The notes under the pieces are model-generated. The model worked only from the letters and a program-made list of their open reading frames with translations. It had not been told where the DNA came from and ran no database searches. Made by a program: the position numbers and the translations under genes. 64,000 nucleotides of DNA from Pseudomonadales bacterium (GTDB taxonomy: Bacteria; Pseudomonadota; Gammaproteobacteria; Pseudomonadales; Pseudohongiellaceae): NCBI GenBank assembly GCA_024234395.1, contig JACKOH010000002.1, positions 1,736,001 to 1,800,000 of the forward strand, given 5' to 3'. Shown here piece by piece: positions 25,167-35,534 of this stretch (position 1 is the first letter of the stretch; each line of letters opens with the position of its first letter).

Positions 25167-26429
25167 TCAGCCCAGTTCCTGCCCCAGCATCCTGGGTGTG
25201 ACCAGCGTGACTCCGGAATCCGTGACGCGGAATCCGGCGCGGCGGTCCTGTTCAGGATCCAGACCGATGGTCAGGCCTTCGGGAATTTCGCAGGCCCGGT
25301 CCACGATCACTTTATGCAGCTTCACGTTACGACCCACGTTGACCTCAGGCAGGATCACCGAGTCCTCCACGGTGGAGAATGAATTCACCCTGACACTGGA
25401 GAAAATCACCGAATGGCGGACCGTGGCGCCGGAGATGATGACCCCGCCGGCGACCATGGAATCCAGCGCGTGACCGCGCCGCTCGTCGTCGTCGAACACG
25501 AACTTGGCAGGAGGCAGCTGCTCCTGGAAGGTCCAGATCGGCCAGCGCCGGTCATAAAGATTCAGCGGCGGGGTGGGGCTCACCAGCTCCATGTTGGCTT
25601 TCCAGTAGGAAGCCAGGGTGCCGACATCGCGCCAGTAGGGCAGCACGTCGGCATCCGGATCGGTAAATTCGTAGGCATAGACCCGGTGCTCCTTGATGAT
25701 GCCGGGAATAATATTCTTGCCGAAGTCGTGCTCCGAGGACTGATCGGTGGAGTCGTGACGCAACTGTTCAAACAGGAAATCGGCGTTGAACACGTAGTTA
25801 CCCATACTGGCCAGGCAGTAACCGGGCTTCCCGGGCAGTTCGGCCGGCGTGGCCGGCTTTTCATTGAAGTCGACAATCCGGTTGTTGCCGTCGACCGTCA
25901 TCACTCCGTAGGAATTGGCCGCCTCGTCAATGGGCACCACCATACAGGAGACGGTCATGTCGGCGTTCATTTCGGCATGGTAGGCCAGCATGTCCCCGTA
26001 GTCCTGCCGGTACACGTGGTCTCCGGACAGAATCAGTACGAATTCCGGGATCTCGTCGCGGATGATATCCAGGTTCTGGTAAACCGCATCCGCCGTGCCC
26101 AGATACCAGTTCTCCGAGTAGCGCTGGGAGGCCGGCAGGATTTCCACGCCTTCGCCCAATTCCTTCTTGAAGTGACCCCAGCCCCGCACCAGGTGTTTGA
26201 CCAGGGAGTGGGACTTGTACTGGGTGACCACGCCGACCCGGCGTACCCCGGAATTGATACAGTTGGACAGCGGAAAATCGATGATGCGGAACTTGCCACC
26301 AAAATACAGCGCCGGTTTGGCACGCCAGTTGGTCAGCTCATACAGGCGCGAACCGCGTCCGCCGGCCAGAATCAGGGCATAGGTATCCCGGGTGAGTTTA
26401 CTGACAAAGCGGGGGGCTGAAGCGTACAT
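25167..26429 (-). CDS. glgC: Glucose-1-phosphate adenylyltransferase
   Basis: The 420-residue enzyme makes ADP-glucose, the committed step of glycogen synthesis. The N-terminal nucleotidyltransferase signature is clear (LAGGRGSRLYELTNWRAKPA, residues 21-40), followed by FPLSNCINSG, the substrate loop in YLGTADAVYQN, and a C-terminal left-handed beta-helix with HSVIFSSVRVN repeats. It is normally allosterically regulated. It lies between glgP (133 bp upstream) and glgA. Confidence 0.96.
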   Translation of the reverse strand: MYASAPRFVSKLTRDTYALILAGGRGSRLYELTNWRAKPALYFGGKFRIIDFPLSNCINSGVRRVGVVTQYKSHSLVKHLVRGWGHFKKELGEGVEILPASQRYSENWYLGTADAVYQNLDIIRDEIPEFVLILSGDHVYRQDYGDMLAYHAEMNADMTVSCMVVPIDEAANSYGVMTVDGNNRIVDFNEKPATPAELPGKPGYCLASMGNYVFNADFLFEQLRHDSTDQSSEHDFGKNIIPGIIKEHRVYAYEFTDPDADVLPYWRDVGTLASYWKANMELVSPTPPLNLYDRRWPIWTFQEQLPPAKFVFDDDERRGHALDSMVAGGVIISGATVRHSVIFSSVRVNSFSTVEDSVILPEVNVGRNVKLHKVIVDRACEIPEGLTIGLDPEQDRRAGFRVTDSGVTLVTPRMLGQELG

Positions 26430-26562
26430 GAGAGTCCTACCTGGTTTCCGAGTTTGAGTGAATTTTCACCGGCTGTATGTTCTGTGTCGGGGCCGGGGGT
26501 TCCGGCTGATCCGTCCTGTTCTTATACACTGGTTACCGATGCCCGCAACTCCGGTGTCACGC

Positions 26563-29049
26563 TCAGCCGATGCCGGTATCCAGCTTCCAGATTTCCGTGG
26601 CATATTCCCGGATCGTCCTGTCACTGGAAAAATACCCGCTGCTGGCGGTATTGAGAATACTTTTTCGGGCCCATTCGGAGCGGTTTCTGAACAGTTCACC
26701 GACCGCGACCTGGGTGTCGACAAAGGCGCGGAAGTCGGCGGCGGTCATCCACTGGTCGTGCGGGCTGCGGATCGCATGACAGATCGATTCGAAAATACCG
26801 CTCTCCCCCTGATCGAAGAATCCTTTCTCCAGCATCGTCATGACCGTGGAGAGGTCCTCATCGCCGGCGATTATCCTGGCCGGGTCGTAACTTTTCCGCA
26901 GCGTTTCCACTTCTTCCGCATTCAATCCGAACAGGAAGAAATTCTCCGCGCCCACCGCCTCGCGGATTTCGATATTGGCGCCGTCCAGGGTGCCGATGGT
27001 GAGGGCTCCGTTCATCATGAACTTCATGTTACCAGTACCGGAGGCCTCCTTGCCTGCCGTGGAAATCTGCTCGGACAGGTCGGTGCCGGCGCAGATGATT
27101 TCCATGGCGGTGACATTGTAATCCGGAAGGAACGCCACGCGCAGCAGGGAACTGGCCCGGGGGTCGTCATTGATCAGGGTGGCCACGTTATTGGTCAGCT
27201 TGATAATCAGCTTGGCCATCTGGTAGCCCGGAGCCGCCTTGCCACCCAGTAACACGCAGCGGGGCGTCATATTGTCGATGTCACCTTTGAGGATCCGGTC
27301 GTAAAGATGGATCACATGAAGGATATTGAGCAGCTGACGCTTGTATTCATGAATCCGTTTCACCTGCACATCGAACAACATCTCGGTATCGAACCTGACC
27401 CCGCTGCGGCCCTTGACCAGCCGCGCCAGGGCTTCCTTGTTGGACTGTTTCACGGCCAGCCAGCGGGTCTGGAAATCGCTATCCTCAGCAAAAGGTTTGA
27501 GGCGCTGCAGTTCACTCAGGTCGTTGCGCCAGCTGCCGTCTATCGCTTCCTCTATCAGCCCCGTCAGCCCCGGGTTGCAGAAGGCCAGCCAGCGCCGCGG
27601 CGTAACACCGTTGGTCTTGTTGTTGAACTTCTCCGGCCACAACTCGTAGAAATTCCGGAACAACCCTTTTTTCAGCAGCTCGGTGTGCAACGCTGCCACC
27701 CCGTTGACGGAAAAACTGCCGACGATTGCCAGGTGCGCCATGCGAATCTGCGGATGGCCCGATTCGTCGATGATGGACATGGCCCTCAGCCGGTCCGTAT
27801 CGCCGGGCCAGCGGTTGGCGACATCGTGCAGAAAGCGGGCATTGATCTCGTGAATGATCTCCAGCAGGCGCGGCAGCATCTCCCGGAACATCGCCAGCGG
27901 CCAGCACTCCAGGGCTTCGGGAAGCAATGTGTGATTGGTATACGCCATGGTGGCGGTAGTGATTTCCCAGGAGCGGTTCCAGGACAGCGCGTAGTCGTCC
28001 ACCAGCAGGCGCATCAGTTCGGCAATGGCGATGGCCGGGTGGGTATCGTTCAGCTGGAAGCAGTTCTTGTCGGCAAAATGGTCGAAATCCAGCCCGCTTC
28101 TCGAAACCCAGCGTGACAGCACGTCCTGCAGACTGGCCGAGGTCAGAAAATACTGTTGCCGCAACCGCAGTATCTTACCGTTCTCGCTGGCATCGTTGGG
28201 ATACAGCACCATGGAGATCTGTTCGGCGGCATTCTTCGCCGCCACCGCCTCGGTATAGCTGCCGGCATTGAATTCATCGAGGTTGAACTCTTCGGTGGCC
28301 GCCGATTTCCACAGGCGCAGGGTATTGACCACGTCATTCTGGAAGCCCGGTACCGGCATGTCGTAGGGGATGGCCAGCACATCATGCGTGTCGGTCCAGC
28401 GCACATGGCGCTTACCCTTGGTGTCGATATCCACATTAGTATGGCCGAAAAATTTCACCACCCGGGTGTCCTGGGGTGCCTCGAACAGCCAGGGGTTGCC
28501 ATTGCGCAGCCACTGGTCGGGCAGTTCCACCTGGTAGCCATTGCGGATTCTCTGACGGAACATGCCGTAGTCATAAAGGATTCCGTAGCCGGTTACCGGA
28601 ATCCCCAGCGATGCACAACTGTCCAGAAAGCAGGCGGCCAGGCGGCCCAGGCCGCCGTTACCCAGACCGGCATCGCGTTCCTCGTCCGCGAGGGTCTCCA
28701 GTGATACACCGAACTCGGTCAGGGCCTCGCGCAACTGCTCTTCCATGTCCAGGTTCATCACCGAGTTGTTCAGGGCCCTGCCCATGAGGAACTCCAGTGA
28801 CAGGTAGGCGACCCGTTTCGGTTTCTCGTAATGATAGCGCTGCCGGGTTTCCCGCCAGCGCTCCACCAGCCGGTCACGCACAGTCAGCGCGGCGGCGGTA
28901 TACAGGTAGAGATGGCTGTGGTCGATCTGATCCCGGCCCAGGGTAAAATGAAAATGTCGTTCCAGATCGCTGGTAAAACTCTCTTTATCCATTTCCAGCC
29001 AGCGTTGGTGGGTGCCGGCTTCGGAGTCGTGGGGTTTGTGATCACTCAT
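26563..29049 (-). CDS. glgP: Glycogen phosphorylase
   Basis: The 828-residue GT35 enzyme releases glucose-1-phosphate from glycogen. Recognisable parts are YLSLEFLMGRAL, GNGGLGRLAACFLDS near residue 120, and the pyridoxal-phosphate segment EASGTGNMKFMMNGAL with the cofactor Lys. The frame extends to 29265, but the ATG at 29049 is chosen: it matches the usual length, and the extra upstream residues are the antisense of unrelated sequence inside glgX. Start overlaps the glgX stop by 8 bp. Confidence 0.96.
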   Translation of the reverse strand: MSDHKPHDSEAGTHQRWLEMDKESFTSDLERHFHFTLGRDQIDHSHLYLYTAAALTVRDRLVERWRETRQRYHYEKPKRVAYLSLEFLMGRALNNSVMNLDMEEQLREALTEFGVSLETLADEERDAGLGNGGLGRLAACFLDSCASLGIPVTGYGILYDYGMFRQRIRNGYQVELPDQWLRNGNPWLFEAPQDTRVVKFFGHTNVDIDTKGKRHVRWTDTHDVLAIPYDMPVPGFQNDVVNTLRLWKSAATEEFNLDEFNAGSYTEAVAAKNAAEQISMVLYPNDASENGKILRLRQQYFLTSASLQDVLSRWVSRSGLDFDHFADKNCFQLNDTHPAIAIAELMRLLVDDYALSWNRSWEITTATMAYTNHTLLPEALECWPLAMFREMLPRLLEIIHEINARFLHDVANRWPGDTDRLRAMSIIDESGHPQIRMAHLAIVGSFSVNGVAALHTELLKKGLFRNFYELWPEKFNNKTNGVTPRRWLAFCNPGLTGLIEEAIDGSWRNDLSELQRLKPFAEDSDFQTRWLAVKQSNKEALARLVKGRSGVRFDTEMLFDVQVKRIHEYKRQLLNILHVIHLYDRILKGDIDNMTPRCVLLGGKAAPGYQMAKLIIKLTNNVATLINDDPRASSLLRVAFLPDYNVTAMEIICAGTDLSEQISTAGKEASGTGNMKFMMNGALTIGTLDGANIEIREAVGAENFFLFGLNAEEVETLRKSYDPARIIAGDEDLSTVMTMLEKGFFDQGESGIFESICHAIRSPHDQWMTAADFRAFVDTQVAVGELFRNRSEWARKSILNTASSGYFSSDRTIREYATEIWKLDTGIG

Positions 29050-31183
29050 AAGTGGAAAGCCTGGATGAATCGGTTGCTGAGGCGGCGCCGCCCGGACGGG
29101 CCAGTAACATGACGGTAGAACAGGAAAACAGCCGCAGCTGGCTTTCCACCTGACAGTTGCCGGGATCCGGGATGCCCGATTCAAGCGCGGTATCGAAAAG
29201 TATCTCCCACTGTCTGACATCCTGCAGATCAGGCAGCTTGAAAGTCGTTGCGTCACGGCCGGCATGAAAAATGATGAACAGCTTTTCCATTTTGCCGCGG
29301 TCGGGATTGAACCAGTTCAGCAGATGCCCCAGGGTTCGGGCATGATGGTCGGCCCAGTGACTGGGCTGCATCAGTTCGCCGGTTTTGCTGTACCACTCCA
29401 CCATGGGTTGTTCGCGATCCCCGCTGTAGTGGATGTAGCGGTCCATGGAAAAGATCCGGAAGCGATGACGCAGGGCCACCAGGTGACTGACAAACTGCTG
29501 TTGCGTTCTGCCATACCGGTCAATCGACTCCCAGTCGATCCAGTTCAGCTCGTTGTCCTGGCAGTAGGCATTGTTGTTACCCTGCTGGGAACGTCCCAGT
29601 TCATCACCCGCCAGCAGCATGGGCGTGCCCTGGGCGAGCAGCAGCGTGGCCAGCAGGTTGCGCTGCTGACGCCAGCGCAGGACATTGATCGAGGCATCGC
29701 TGGTGGGCCCCTCAACGCCATAATTGTCGCTGTAATTCTCCCGGTGGCCGTCCTGGTTGTCTTCCAGGTTTAATTCATTGTGTCGATTGCGGTAACTCAT
29801 CAGGTCTGCCAGCGTGAATCCGTCATGGCTGGTGACAAAGTTGATGCTGGCGCTGGGACGTCGGCCGGAATGTTCGAAGATATCGCTGGAGCCGTGAATG
29901 CGCCTGGCCAGGTCCGGCATCACTCCCGAATCGCCGCGCCAGAAGCGCCGGATGGTATCTCTGAACCGATCGTTCCATTCGCTCCAGCCGGCCGGAAACT
30001 GACCCAGCTGATAGCCGCCGGGCCCGATGTCCCAGGGTTCGGCGATGAACTTGGTGCCGGCCAGTACCGGATCCTGCAGCAGGGCATCGAAAAAGCCGCT
30101 GCCCTGATCGAAGCCCTGCTGTTCGCGGCCCAGTACCGGTGCCAGGTCGAATCGGAAACCGTCCACCTGCATGGTCGAGACCCAGTAGCGCAGGCAATCC
30201 ATGACCAGCTGGATGACCCGGGGATGCAGCACATTGATGGTATTGCCGCAGCCGGTGTCGTTGATGTAGTAGCGGCGGTCTTCCGGCTGCAGCCGGTAGT
30301 AGGACAGATTGTCGATGCCTTTGAAGGACAGTGTGGGCCCGAGCCGGTTGCCCTCGGCGGTATGGTTGAACACCACATCCAGGATGACTTCCATGCCGGC
30401 GTCATGAATGGCGTCCACCATGCGGCGGAATTCCCAGATGTCGGTACCGCTCAGGAAGTGCTGGTGCGGCGTAAAGTAAGCCATGGTGTTGTAGCCCCAG
30501 TAATTGCTGAGACCCCGCTCCACCAGAAACGGTTCACTGATGAAAGATTGCACCGGCAGCAGTTCGATGCTGGTGATGCCCAGGCTTTTCAGGTACTCCA
30601 GCACCCGTGGGTGGGCGACGCCGGAGAATTTTCCGCGGTTGGCGACCGGCACGTCCGGATGCAACCGGGTGAGTCCCCTGACGTGAGCTTCGTAAATGAT
30701 GGTATCGGTTTTTGGAATGCGGTTGCGCGGTTCCGGCGGCGAAGTCTGATCCTGGACCACCACGCATTTCGGCATCACCGCAGCGTTGTCCCGCTTGTCC
30801 ATGGCCAGGTCGGCATCCTTGCTTTTCGGATCATAGCCGTAGTGCAGGTCCGACCAGGTGAACTCACCGTGCAGTTGCCGGGCATAGGGATCCAGCAACA
30901 GTTTGTTGGGATTGAAGCGATGCCCCAGGTGCGGCTGGTAGGGACCGTATACGCGATAACCGTAGAGAGTTCCGGGTCCGGCGCCGGGCAGAAACCCGTG
31001 CCAGACCTGGTTGCTTACTGCCGGCAGCTCCAGGCGCTGCAGTTCAGTGCTGCCGTCCTCCGAGAACAGGCACAGCTCGATTCGTTCCGCATTGGCGGAA
31101 AACAGGCTGAAATTGACACCGCCATCCTGGCAGGAGGCGCCCAGTGGATAGGGAATCCCGGTTTCAAGAGTGGGCTTCTGCAT
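29042..31183 (-). CDS. glgX: Glycogen debranching enzyme
   Basis: The 713-residue GH13 enzyme hydrolyses alpha-1,6 branches of phosphorylase-limit dextrin. It has an N-terminal CBM48 region (GVNFSLFSANAERIELCLF), then the catalytic barrel with VVFNHTAEG, the nucleophile Asp in DGFRFDLAPVL, the acid Glu in FIAEPWDIGPGGY and the transition-state Asp in VTSHDGFTL. It directly follows glgB (adjacent stop and start) and overlaps glgP, so translation is coupled. Confidence 0.95.
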   Translation of the reverse strand: MQKPTLETGIPYPLGASCQDGGVNFSLFSANAERIELCLFSEDGSTELQRLELPAVSNQVWHGFLPGAGPGTLYGYRVYGPYQPHLGHRFNPNKLLLDPYARQLHGEFTWSDLHYGYDPKSKDADLAMDKRDNAAVMPKCVVVQDQTSPPEPRNRIPKTDTIIYEAHVRGLTRLHPDVPVANRGKFSGVAHPRVLEYLKSLGITSIELLPVQSFISEPFLVERGLSNYWGYNTMAYFTPHQHFLSGTDIWEFRRMVDAIHDAGMEVILDVVFNHTAEGNRLGPTLSFKGIDNLSYYRLQPEDRRYYINDTGCGNTINVLHPRVIQLVMDCLRYWVSTMQVDGFRFDLAPVLGREQQGFDQGSGFFDALLQDPVLAGTKFIAEPWDIGPGGYQLGQFPAGWSEWNDRFRDTIRRFWRGDSGVMPDLARRIHGSSDIFEHSGRRPSASINFVTSHDGFTLADLMSYRNRHNELNLEDNQDGHRENYSDNYGVEGPTSDASINVLRWRQQRNLLATLLLAQGTPMLLAGDELGRSQQGNNNAYCQDNELNWIDWESIDRYGRTQQQFVSHLVALRHRFRIFSMDRYIHYSGDREQPMVEWYSKTGELMQPSHWADHHARTLGHLLNWFNPDRGKMEKLFIIFHAGRDATTFKLPDLQDVRQWEILFDTALESGIPDPGNCQVESQLRLFSCSTVMLLARPGGAASATDSSRLSTYE

Positions 31184-33397
31184 TTAGTCCTCAGCCTGCC
31201 TGGTCAGGACTATGGTGGCCAGCGGAGGCAGCGTCACGTGCAGCGAACACGGTCGGCCATGGCTGGGCACGGATTCAGTGCGGACGCCATTGGGATTACC
31301 GTGACCGGTGCCGCCGTAACGCGTGTCGTTGGTATTCAAACACTCCCGGTAGGCCCCGGGATCCGCGACTCCGAAGCGGAAACTTTCGTACAGCGTGGGC
31401 GTCAGGTTGCAGGCCACGATGACCGGCTGATCCTGTGCCGCGCCTTTGCGCAGATAAATGAAAATGGCACCGGAATGTTCACCCACCACTATCCATTCAA
31501 AGCATTGAGAATCGCTGTCCCGGCGCCACAGTGCCGGGTGCTCGCTATAGAGGCCGTTGAGATCCCGGACCAGCCGCTGCATGCCCTGATGGGAATCGTA
31601 CTGCAGCAGATGCCAGTCCAGGGACTGATCGTGGTTCCATTCCTGGCGCTGGCCGATCTCGCCACCCATGAACAGCAGCTGCTTGCCCGGGTGGGTCCAC
31701 ATGAAGCCGAGGTAGGCACGCAGGTTGGCGAATTTCTGCCAGTCGTCACCGGGCATTTTTTCCAGCAGCGAGCGTTTGCCGTGGACCACCTCGTCATGAC
31801 TGAGCGGCAGGATGAAATTCTCGCTGAAACCATAGAGCAGGCCGAAGGTCATCTCGTTCTGATGGTACTGGCGATGGATGGGGTCGCGGCCCATATAGGT
31901 CAGGGTGTCGTTCATCCAGCCCAGGTTCCACTTGAATCCGAAACCCAGTCCACCGTTGTCGGCGAAATGTGTGACACCTGGCCAGGCAGTTGACTCCTCG
32001 GCAATCATCATGATGTCGGGAAAACGATCATAGGCTCGCGTATTGATCTGGCGCAGCAGGTCGATGGCGGCCAGGTTTTCCCGGCCACCCAGGTGATTGG
32101 GAAGCCACTCACCTTCTTCTCGACTGTAATCCAGGTACAGCATCGAGGCGACCGCATCGAAGCGCAGCCCGTCGATGTGAAACTCATCCAGCCAGTACAG
32201 GGCATTGCTCAGCAGGTAGCTGCGAACCTCCGGACGGTCATAGTTGAAAATGTAGGTTTTCCAGTCCGGGTGAAAGCCCTGCCGGGGATCGCTATGTTCA
32301 TACAGGTGAGTGCCATCGAAGTAACCCAGTCCGTGGGTGTCGGTAGGAAAGTGACCTGGCACCCAGTCCAGAAGTACTCCCAGGCCATGACGATGAGCAA
32401 GATCCACCAGATAACGGAAATCGTTGGCTGTTCCGTAACGGCAACTGGGTGCGAACATGCCCAGCGGCTGATAGCCCCAGGAGCCGTCGAAGGGATGTTC
32501 GTTGATGGGCATCAGTTGAATGTGGGTAAAACCCAGATCGCTGACATAGGGGATCAATTGATCGGCCAGTTCGCGATAGTCGAGGAACTCGCTGCCGTCA
32601 CCGCCACGGCGCCAGGACCCCGGATGCACCTCATAAATCGATACAGGGGAATCGATACGCTGCCGTTCGCCCCGGTTTTCCATCCATTCCAGATCCTGCC
32701 AGCCGAACTTCTCCACCGGGGGAACCCGCGAGGCGGTGCCGGGACGCAATTCCATCCAGCGTGCGAAGGGATCGGCCTTCAGGGGCAGTGGATTGCCGTC
32801 GGCAGCCTGAATGGCGTACTTGTAGTTTTCGCCGACGGCGACCCCGGGCAGGAACAGCTCCCAGATCCCGCTTTCATAGTGAACCCGCATAGGATGCGTG
32901 CGCTCATCCCAGTTATTGAAATCTCCCACCACCGCCACGCGGCGGGCGTTGGGCGCCCACACCGCAAACCGCACGCCGGTGACACCATCCTGGGACAGCG
33001 GATTGGCACCCAGCATGCGATAGGCGTATTCGTGGGAGCCTTCGTGAAACAGGTACAGGTCGTCGGCGCCCAGCGACGAGGGAAACCGGTAGGGGTCGTC
33101 GATGTCGAGACTGGTCAGGGGATAGTGAACCCGCAGCCGGTAACGGTTGAGATCCGGGTAGGGTACCAGGCCTTCGAAGAAGCCGCTGCGGTGCAGTCGC
33201 TGTAATTCCCCGAGGATGGTTTCACTGTCCGAACCGAGCACTTCAACCGCTTCGGCACCGGGCAGAAAGGCGCGGATCACCCGCTGTCTGCCATCCTCCA
33301 CCGTGTGGATGCCGAGCACCGCAAACGGGTTATTGAAATTGCCTGCCAGCACTGATTCCAGTACCGCGTTGTCGATAAGTTGTCTATGGCCGTTCAT
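31184..33397 (-). CDS. glgB: 1,4-alpha-glucan branching enzyme
   Basis: The 737-residue GH13 enzyme forms alpha-1,6 branches. It shows an N-terminal domain, a CBM48 domain (FAVWAPNARRVAVVGDFNNW), and the catalytic barrel with LDWVPGHFPTD, nucleophile Asp in GLRFDAVASMLYLDY, acid Glu in MIAEESTAWPGVT and the LPLSHDEVVHG motif. The length fits the long (N1+N2) bacterial type. It overlaps malQ by 4 bp and abuts glgX. Confidence 0.96.
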   Translation of the reverse strand: MNGHRQLIDNAVLESVLAGNFNNPFAVLGIHTVEDGRQRVIRAFLPGAEAVEVLGSDSETILGELQRLHRSGFFEGLVPYPDLNRYRLRVHYPLTSLDIDDPYRFPSSLGADDLYLFHEGSHEYAYRMLGANPLSQDGVTGVRFAVWAPNARRVAVVGDFNNWDERTHPMRVHYESGIWELFLPGVAVGENYKYAIQAADGNPLPLKADPFARWMELRPGTASRVPPVEKFGWQDLEWMENRGERQRIDSPVSIYEVHPGSWRRGGDGSEFLDYRELADQLIPYVSDLGFTHIQLMPINEHPFDGSWGYQPLGMFAPSCRYGTANDFRYLVDLAHRHGLGVLLDWVPGHFPTDTHGLGYFDGTHLYEHSDPRQGFHPDWKTYIFNYDRPEVRSYLLSNALYWLDEFHIDGLRFDAVASMLYLDYSREEGEWLPNHLGGRENLAAIDLLRQINTRAYDRFPDIMMIAEESTAWPGVTHFADNGGLGFGFKWNLGWMNDTLTYMGRDPIHRQYHQNEMTFGLLYGFSENFILPLSHDEVVHGKRSLLEKMPGDDWQKFANLRAYLGFMWTHPGKQLLFMGGEIGQRQEWNHDQSLDWHLLQYDSHQGMQRLVRDLNGLYSEHPALWRRDSDSQCFEWIVVGEHSGAIFIYLRKGAAQDQPVIVACNLTPTLYESFRFGVADPGAYRECLNTNDTRYGGTGHGNPNGVRTESVPSHGRPCSLHVTLPPLATIVLTRQAED

Positions 33398-35526
33398 GCA
33401 TTCCTTCTCGCCGCAACAAAGGCGTCCAGCAGCTGCCGACTGTCGGGACCGGAAAACAGGTCCTCGAGGGCGGTCGGCAGTTTACGTTGCCAGTTGGGGT
33501 ATTCCCGGCTGGTGCCCGGTATATTGATGGGTGCCTCGACGAGGCACAGATCCTCGGGCTGAATCGAAACCAGCCGTGCCGCACTGCCGGCGCAAGCCTG
33601 CAGAATTGCCTGGCACAGGTTATTGTCAAAAATTCGATGAATATTAAAATCCCGCCAGTTTTCCGGCAGCAGGTGTAAGCCGTTGAGCCAGTGCAGGATC
33701 TGGATAAGGTCCGATTCCCGCGCGCGGATGGCGTCGGCCATCTCCTGGGGATTCGCGAACAGCCCGATTTCCTCCCGCAAGGCCAGATCCCGCTTCGACC
33801 ACCAGGCAGCCAGGGTGGGCACGTCATGATTGGCCACCATGGCCAGGGCATTGGGATTCCAGTCGTGCGGATGCCGGAAATGTATCGGATCGTATTTTTC
33901 AAAATAGAACAGCAGGTTGGAAAACACCGCGGATTCGCCCATCAGATGCCTGATTTCGGGGGGCACAATACCGAGGTCTTCGCCGATAATCACACACTGC
34001 TGCCGGTGGCTTTCCAGCTTCAGAATCGCGAACAGGTCTGCCGCGGGGTAGCTGACATAGGCGCCTTTGCCGGTATGATCCTGGCCCGGGCACCACCACA
34101 GGCGCATCAGACTCATGATATGGTCGATCCGCAGCGCGCCGCAATGGGCCATGTTGTCTTTCAGCAGCTCGATGAAATGGGCATAGCCGGTCTGCTTCAG
34201 CACCAGCGGATTCATCGGCGGCAGCCCCCAGTTCTGACCCTGGGGTGCCAGCGGGTCGGGGGGAGCGCCGACGCTGGCATCCGGGCAGAACAGTTGCGGA
34301 TTGAGGTGAACCTCGGCGCCATTACGGTCACTGCCCACCGCCAGGTCCCGTACCAGGCCAATAGCCATGCCGGCTTCGCGGGCCTGATCCTGGCAGGCCT
34401 TCAGCTGCGCTTCCGCCAGCCACTGCAGGTAATAGTGAAACTCCGCATGACGGGCCATGTGTACCGACAGGCGATGCCGGTGGGCCTGGAATTCACCGAA
34501 CTTCCTCAATACTTCGCCCTTGTTCTGCAGCCAGCTGCGAAAGGCGTCGCCACGGGGACTGGGTTGCTCCAGGTGCTGTTCCCGGAAGCGCTTGAACATC
34601 TTCGACAGCACCGTGTGCTTGATATGACTGATCGAGTCGTAGTCGACCAGTTCCGTCGCGCGCAGCTCGGCGAGGCGGGATTGAAACGCCGGCCGCGCCA
34701 CATAATCGCGAACTGAGGGGTGGTCCAGATAGTCGGGCTCGCACTCCACGTCGATATAAAGAGGATTGAGAAAACGCCGGTCCAGCGGGCTGTAGGGACT
34801 GCAGTTCTCCGGCGCCAGGCTGTCGAGGATATGCAGCGGGTTCAGCACTACGAAATCCAGGCCCGTGCCGGCGGCATGACGGACCAGGGCCGCCAGGTCG
34901 GTGAAGTCGCCCATGCCCCAGTTGCGGGCGGAACGCAATTCATAAAGGTGCACCGACATGCCGGCGAGCCTGCGCCCGGCCGCATTCCAGTCAGGCTGGT
35001 GGCAGCGTTCCGGTGTCGCGATGATGGTGACCTGTCGCTCTGATTGCGCCGTTTTCAGGGTCAACTGGTGATAGCCAGCCGGCAGCGGCGGTATCTCGAG
35101 GCGCCGTATGCCAGCCAGCTCGACGGCATCGGAGGTTCCGGCCTCGGGCAGGTCGCGGGGCAGAAAGCTGCCGGAGAGCGAATCGCCCGCCTCGGTTACC
35201 AGCCGCCACTCGAACCCGGTATCCAGTTCGCCATGCGCCACTTCCAGCGGTAACCCGGCCGTATGCTCACAGGCCACCGCGGTGGCCGCCGGCAGCCAGT
35301 GCCCGCGGGCCCGCTCCCGGTAGTCGTCAAGCAGGGCACCGACATCGCTGCTGGCGGTAAGGGGCAGGCCCATCAGCCCCAGCACGGCGAGGCGGTTGCT
35401 GTAGGTGATCTGCTGATGTTCACCGGCGTAGTTGATGAAGCTGTCCTGGATGCCATGCAGTGCCAGCAGCTGTTGCACTTCCTCGCCGAAGGGTAAAGCA
35501 GGTTGCGTTGTGTCTGGATCGGCCAT
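33394..35526 (-). CDS. malQ: 4-alpha-glucanotransferase
   Basis: The 710-residue GH77 amylomaltase rearranges short maltodextrins into longer chains and glucose. It has the catalytic Asp in ALRIDHIMSLMRLWW, the acid Glu in IGEDLGIVPPEIRHLM and the third acid in VANHDVPTLAAWW, with the N-terminal extension typical of proteobacterial MalQ. It sits between glk (8 bp upstream) and glgB (4 bp overlap), so glucose released by MalQ can be phosphorylated by the adjacent glucokinase. Confidence 0.95.
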   Translation of the reverse strand: MADPDTTQPALPFGEEVQQLLALHGIQDSFINYAGEHQQITYSNRLAVLGLMGLPLTASSDVGALLDDYRERARGHWLPAATAVACEHTAGLPLEVAHGELDTGFEWRLVTEAGDSLSGSFLPRDLPEAGTSDAVELAGIRRLEIPPLPAGYHQLTLKTAQSERQVTIIATPERCHQPDWNAAGRRLAGMSVHLYELRSARNWGMGDFTDLAALVRHAAGTGLDFVVLNPLHILDSLAPENCSPYSPLDRRFLNPLYIDVECEPDYLDHPSVRDYVARPAFQSRLAELRATELVDYDSISHIKHTVLSKMFKRFREQHLEQPSPRGDAFRSWLQNKGEVLRKFGEFQAHRHRLSVHMARHAEFHYYLQWLAEAQLKACQDQAREAGMAIGLVRDLAVGSDRNGAEVHLNPQLFCPDASVGAPPDPLAPQGQNWGLPPMNPLVLKQTGYAHFIELLKDNMAHCGALRIDHIMSLMRLWWCPGQDHTGKGAYVSYPAADLFAILKLESHRQQCVIIGEDLGIVPPEIRHLMGESAVFSNLLFYFEKYDPIHFRHPHDWNPNALAMVANHDVPTLAAWWSKRDLALREEIGLFANPQEMADAIRARESDLIQILHWLNGLHLLPENWRDFNIHRIFDNNLCQAILQACAGSAARLVSIQPEDLCLVEAPINIPGTSREYPNWQRKLPTALEDLFSGPDSRQLLDAFVAARRNA

Positions 35527-35534
35527 GGTAACGC

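Noticed and set aside
29780..31993. A 737-codon open frame on the plus strand antisense to glgX and glgB
   Set aside because: It lies entirely opposite two well-supported glycogen enzymes, has shadow-type composition and matches no family; long antisense frames are expected in GC-rich genes.
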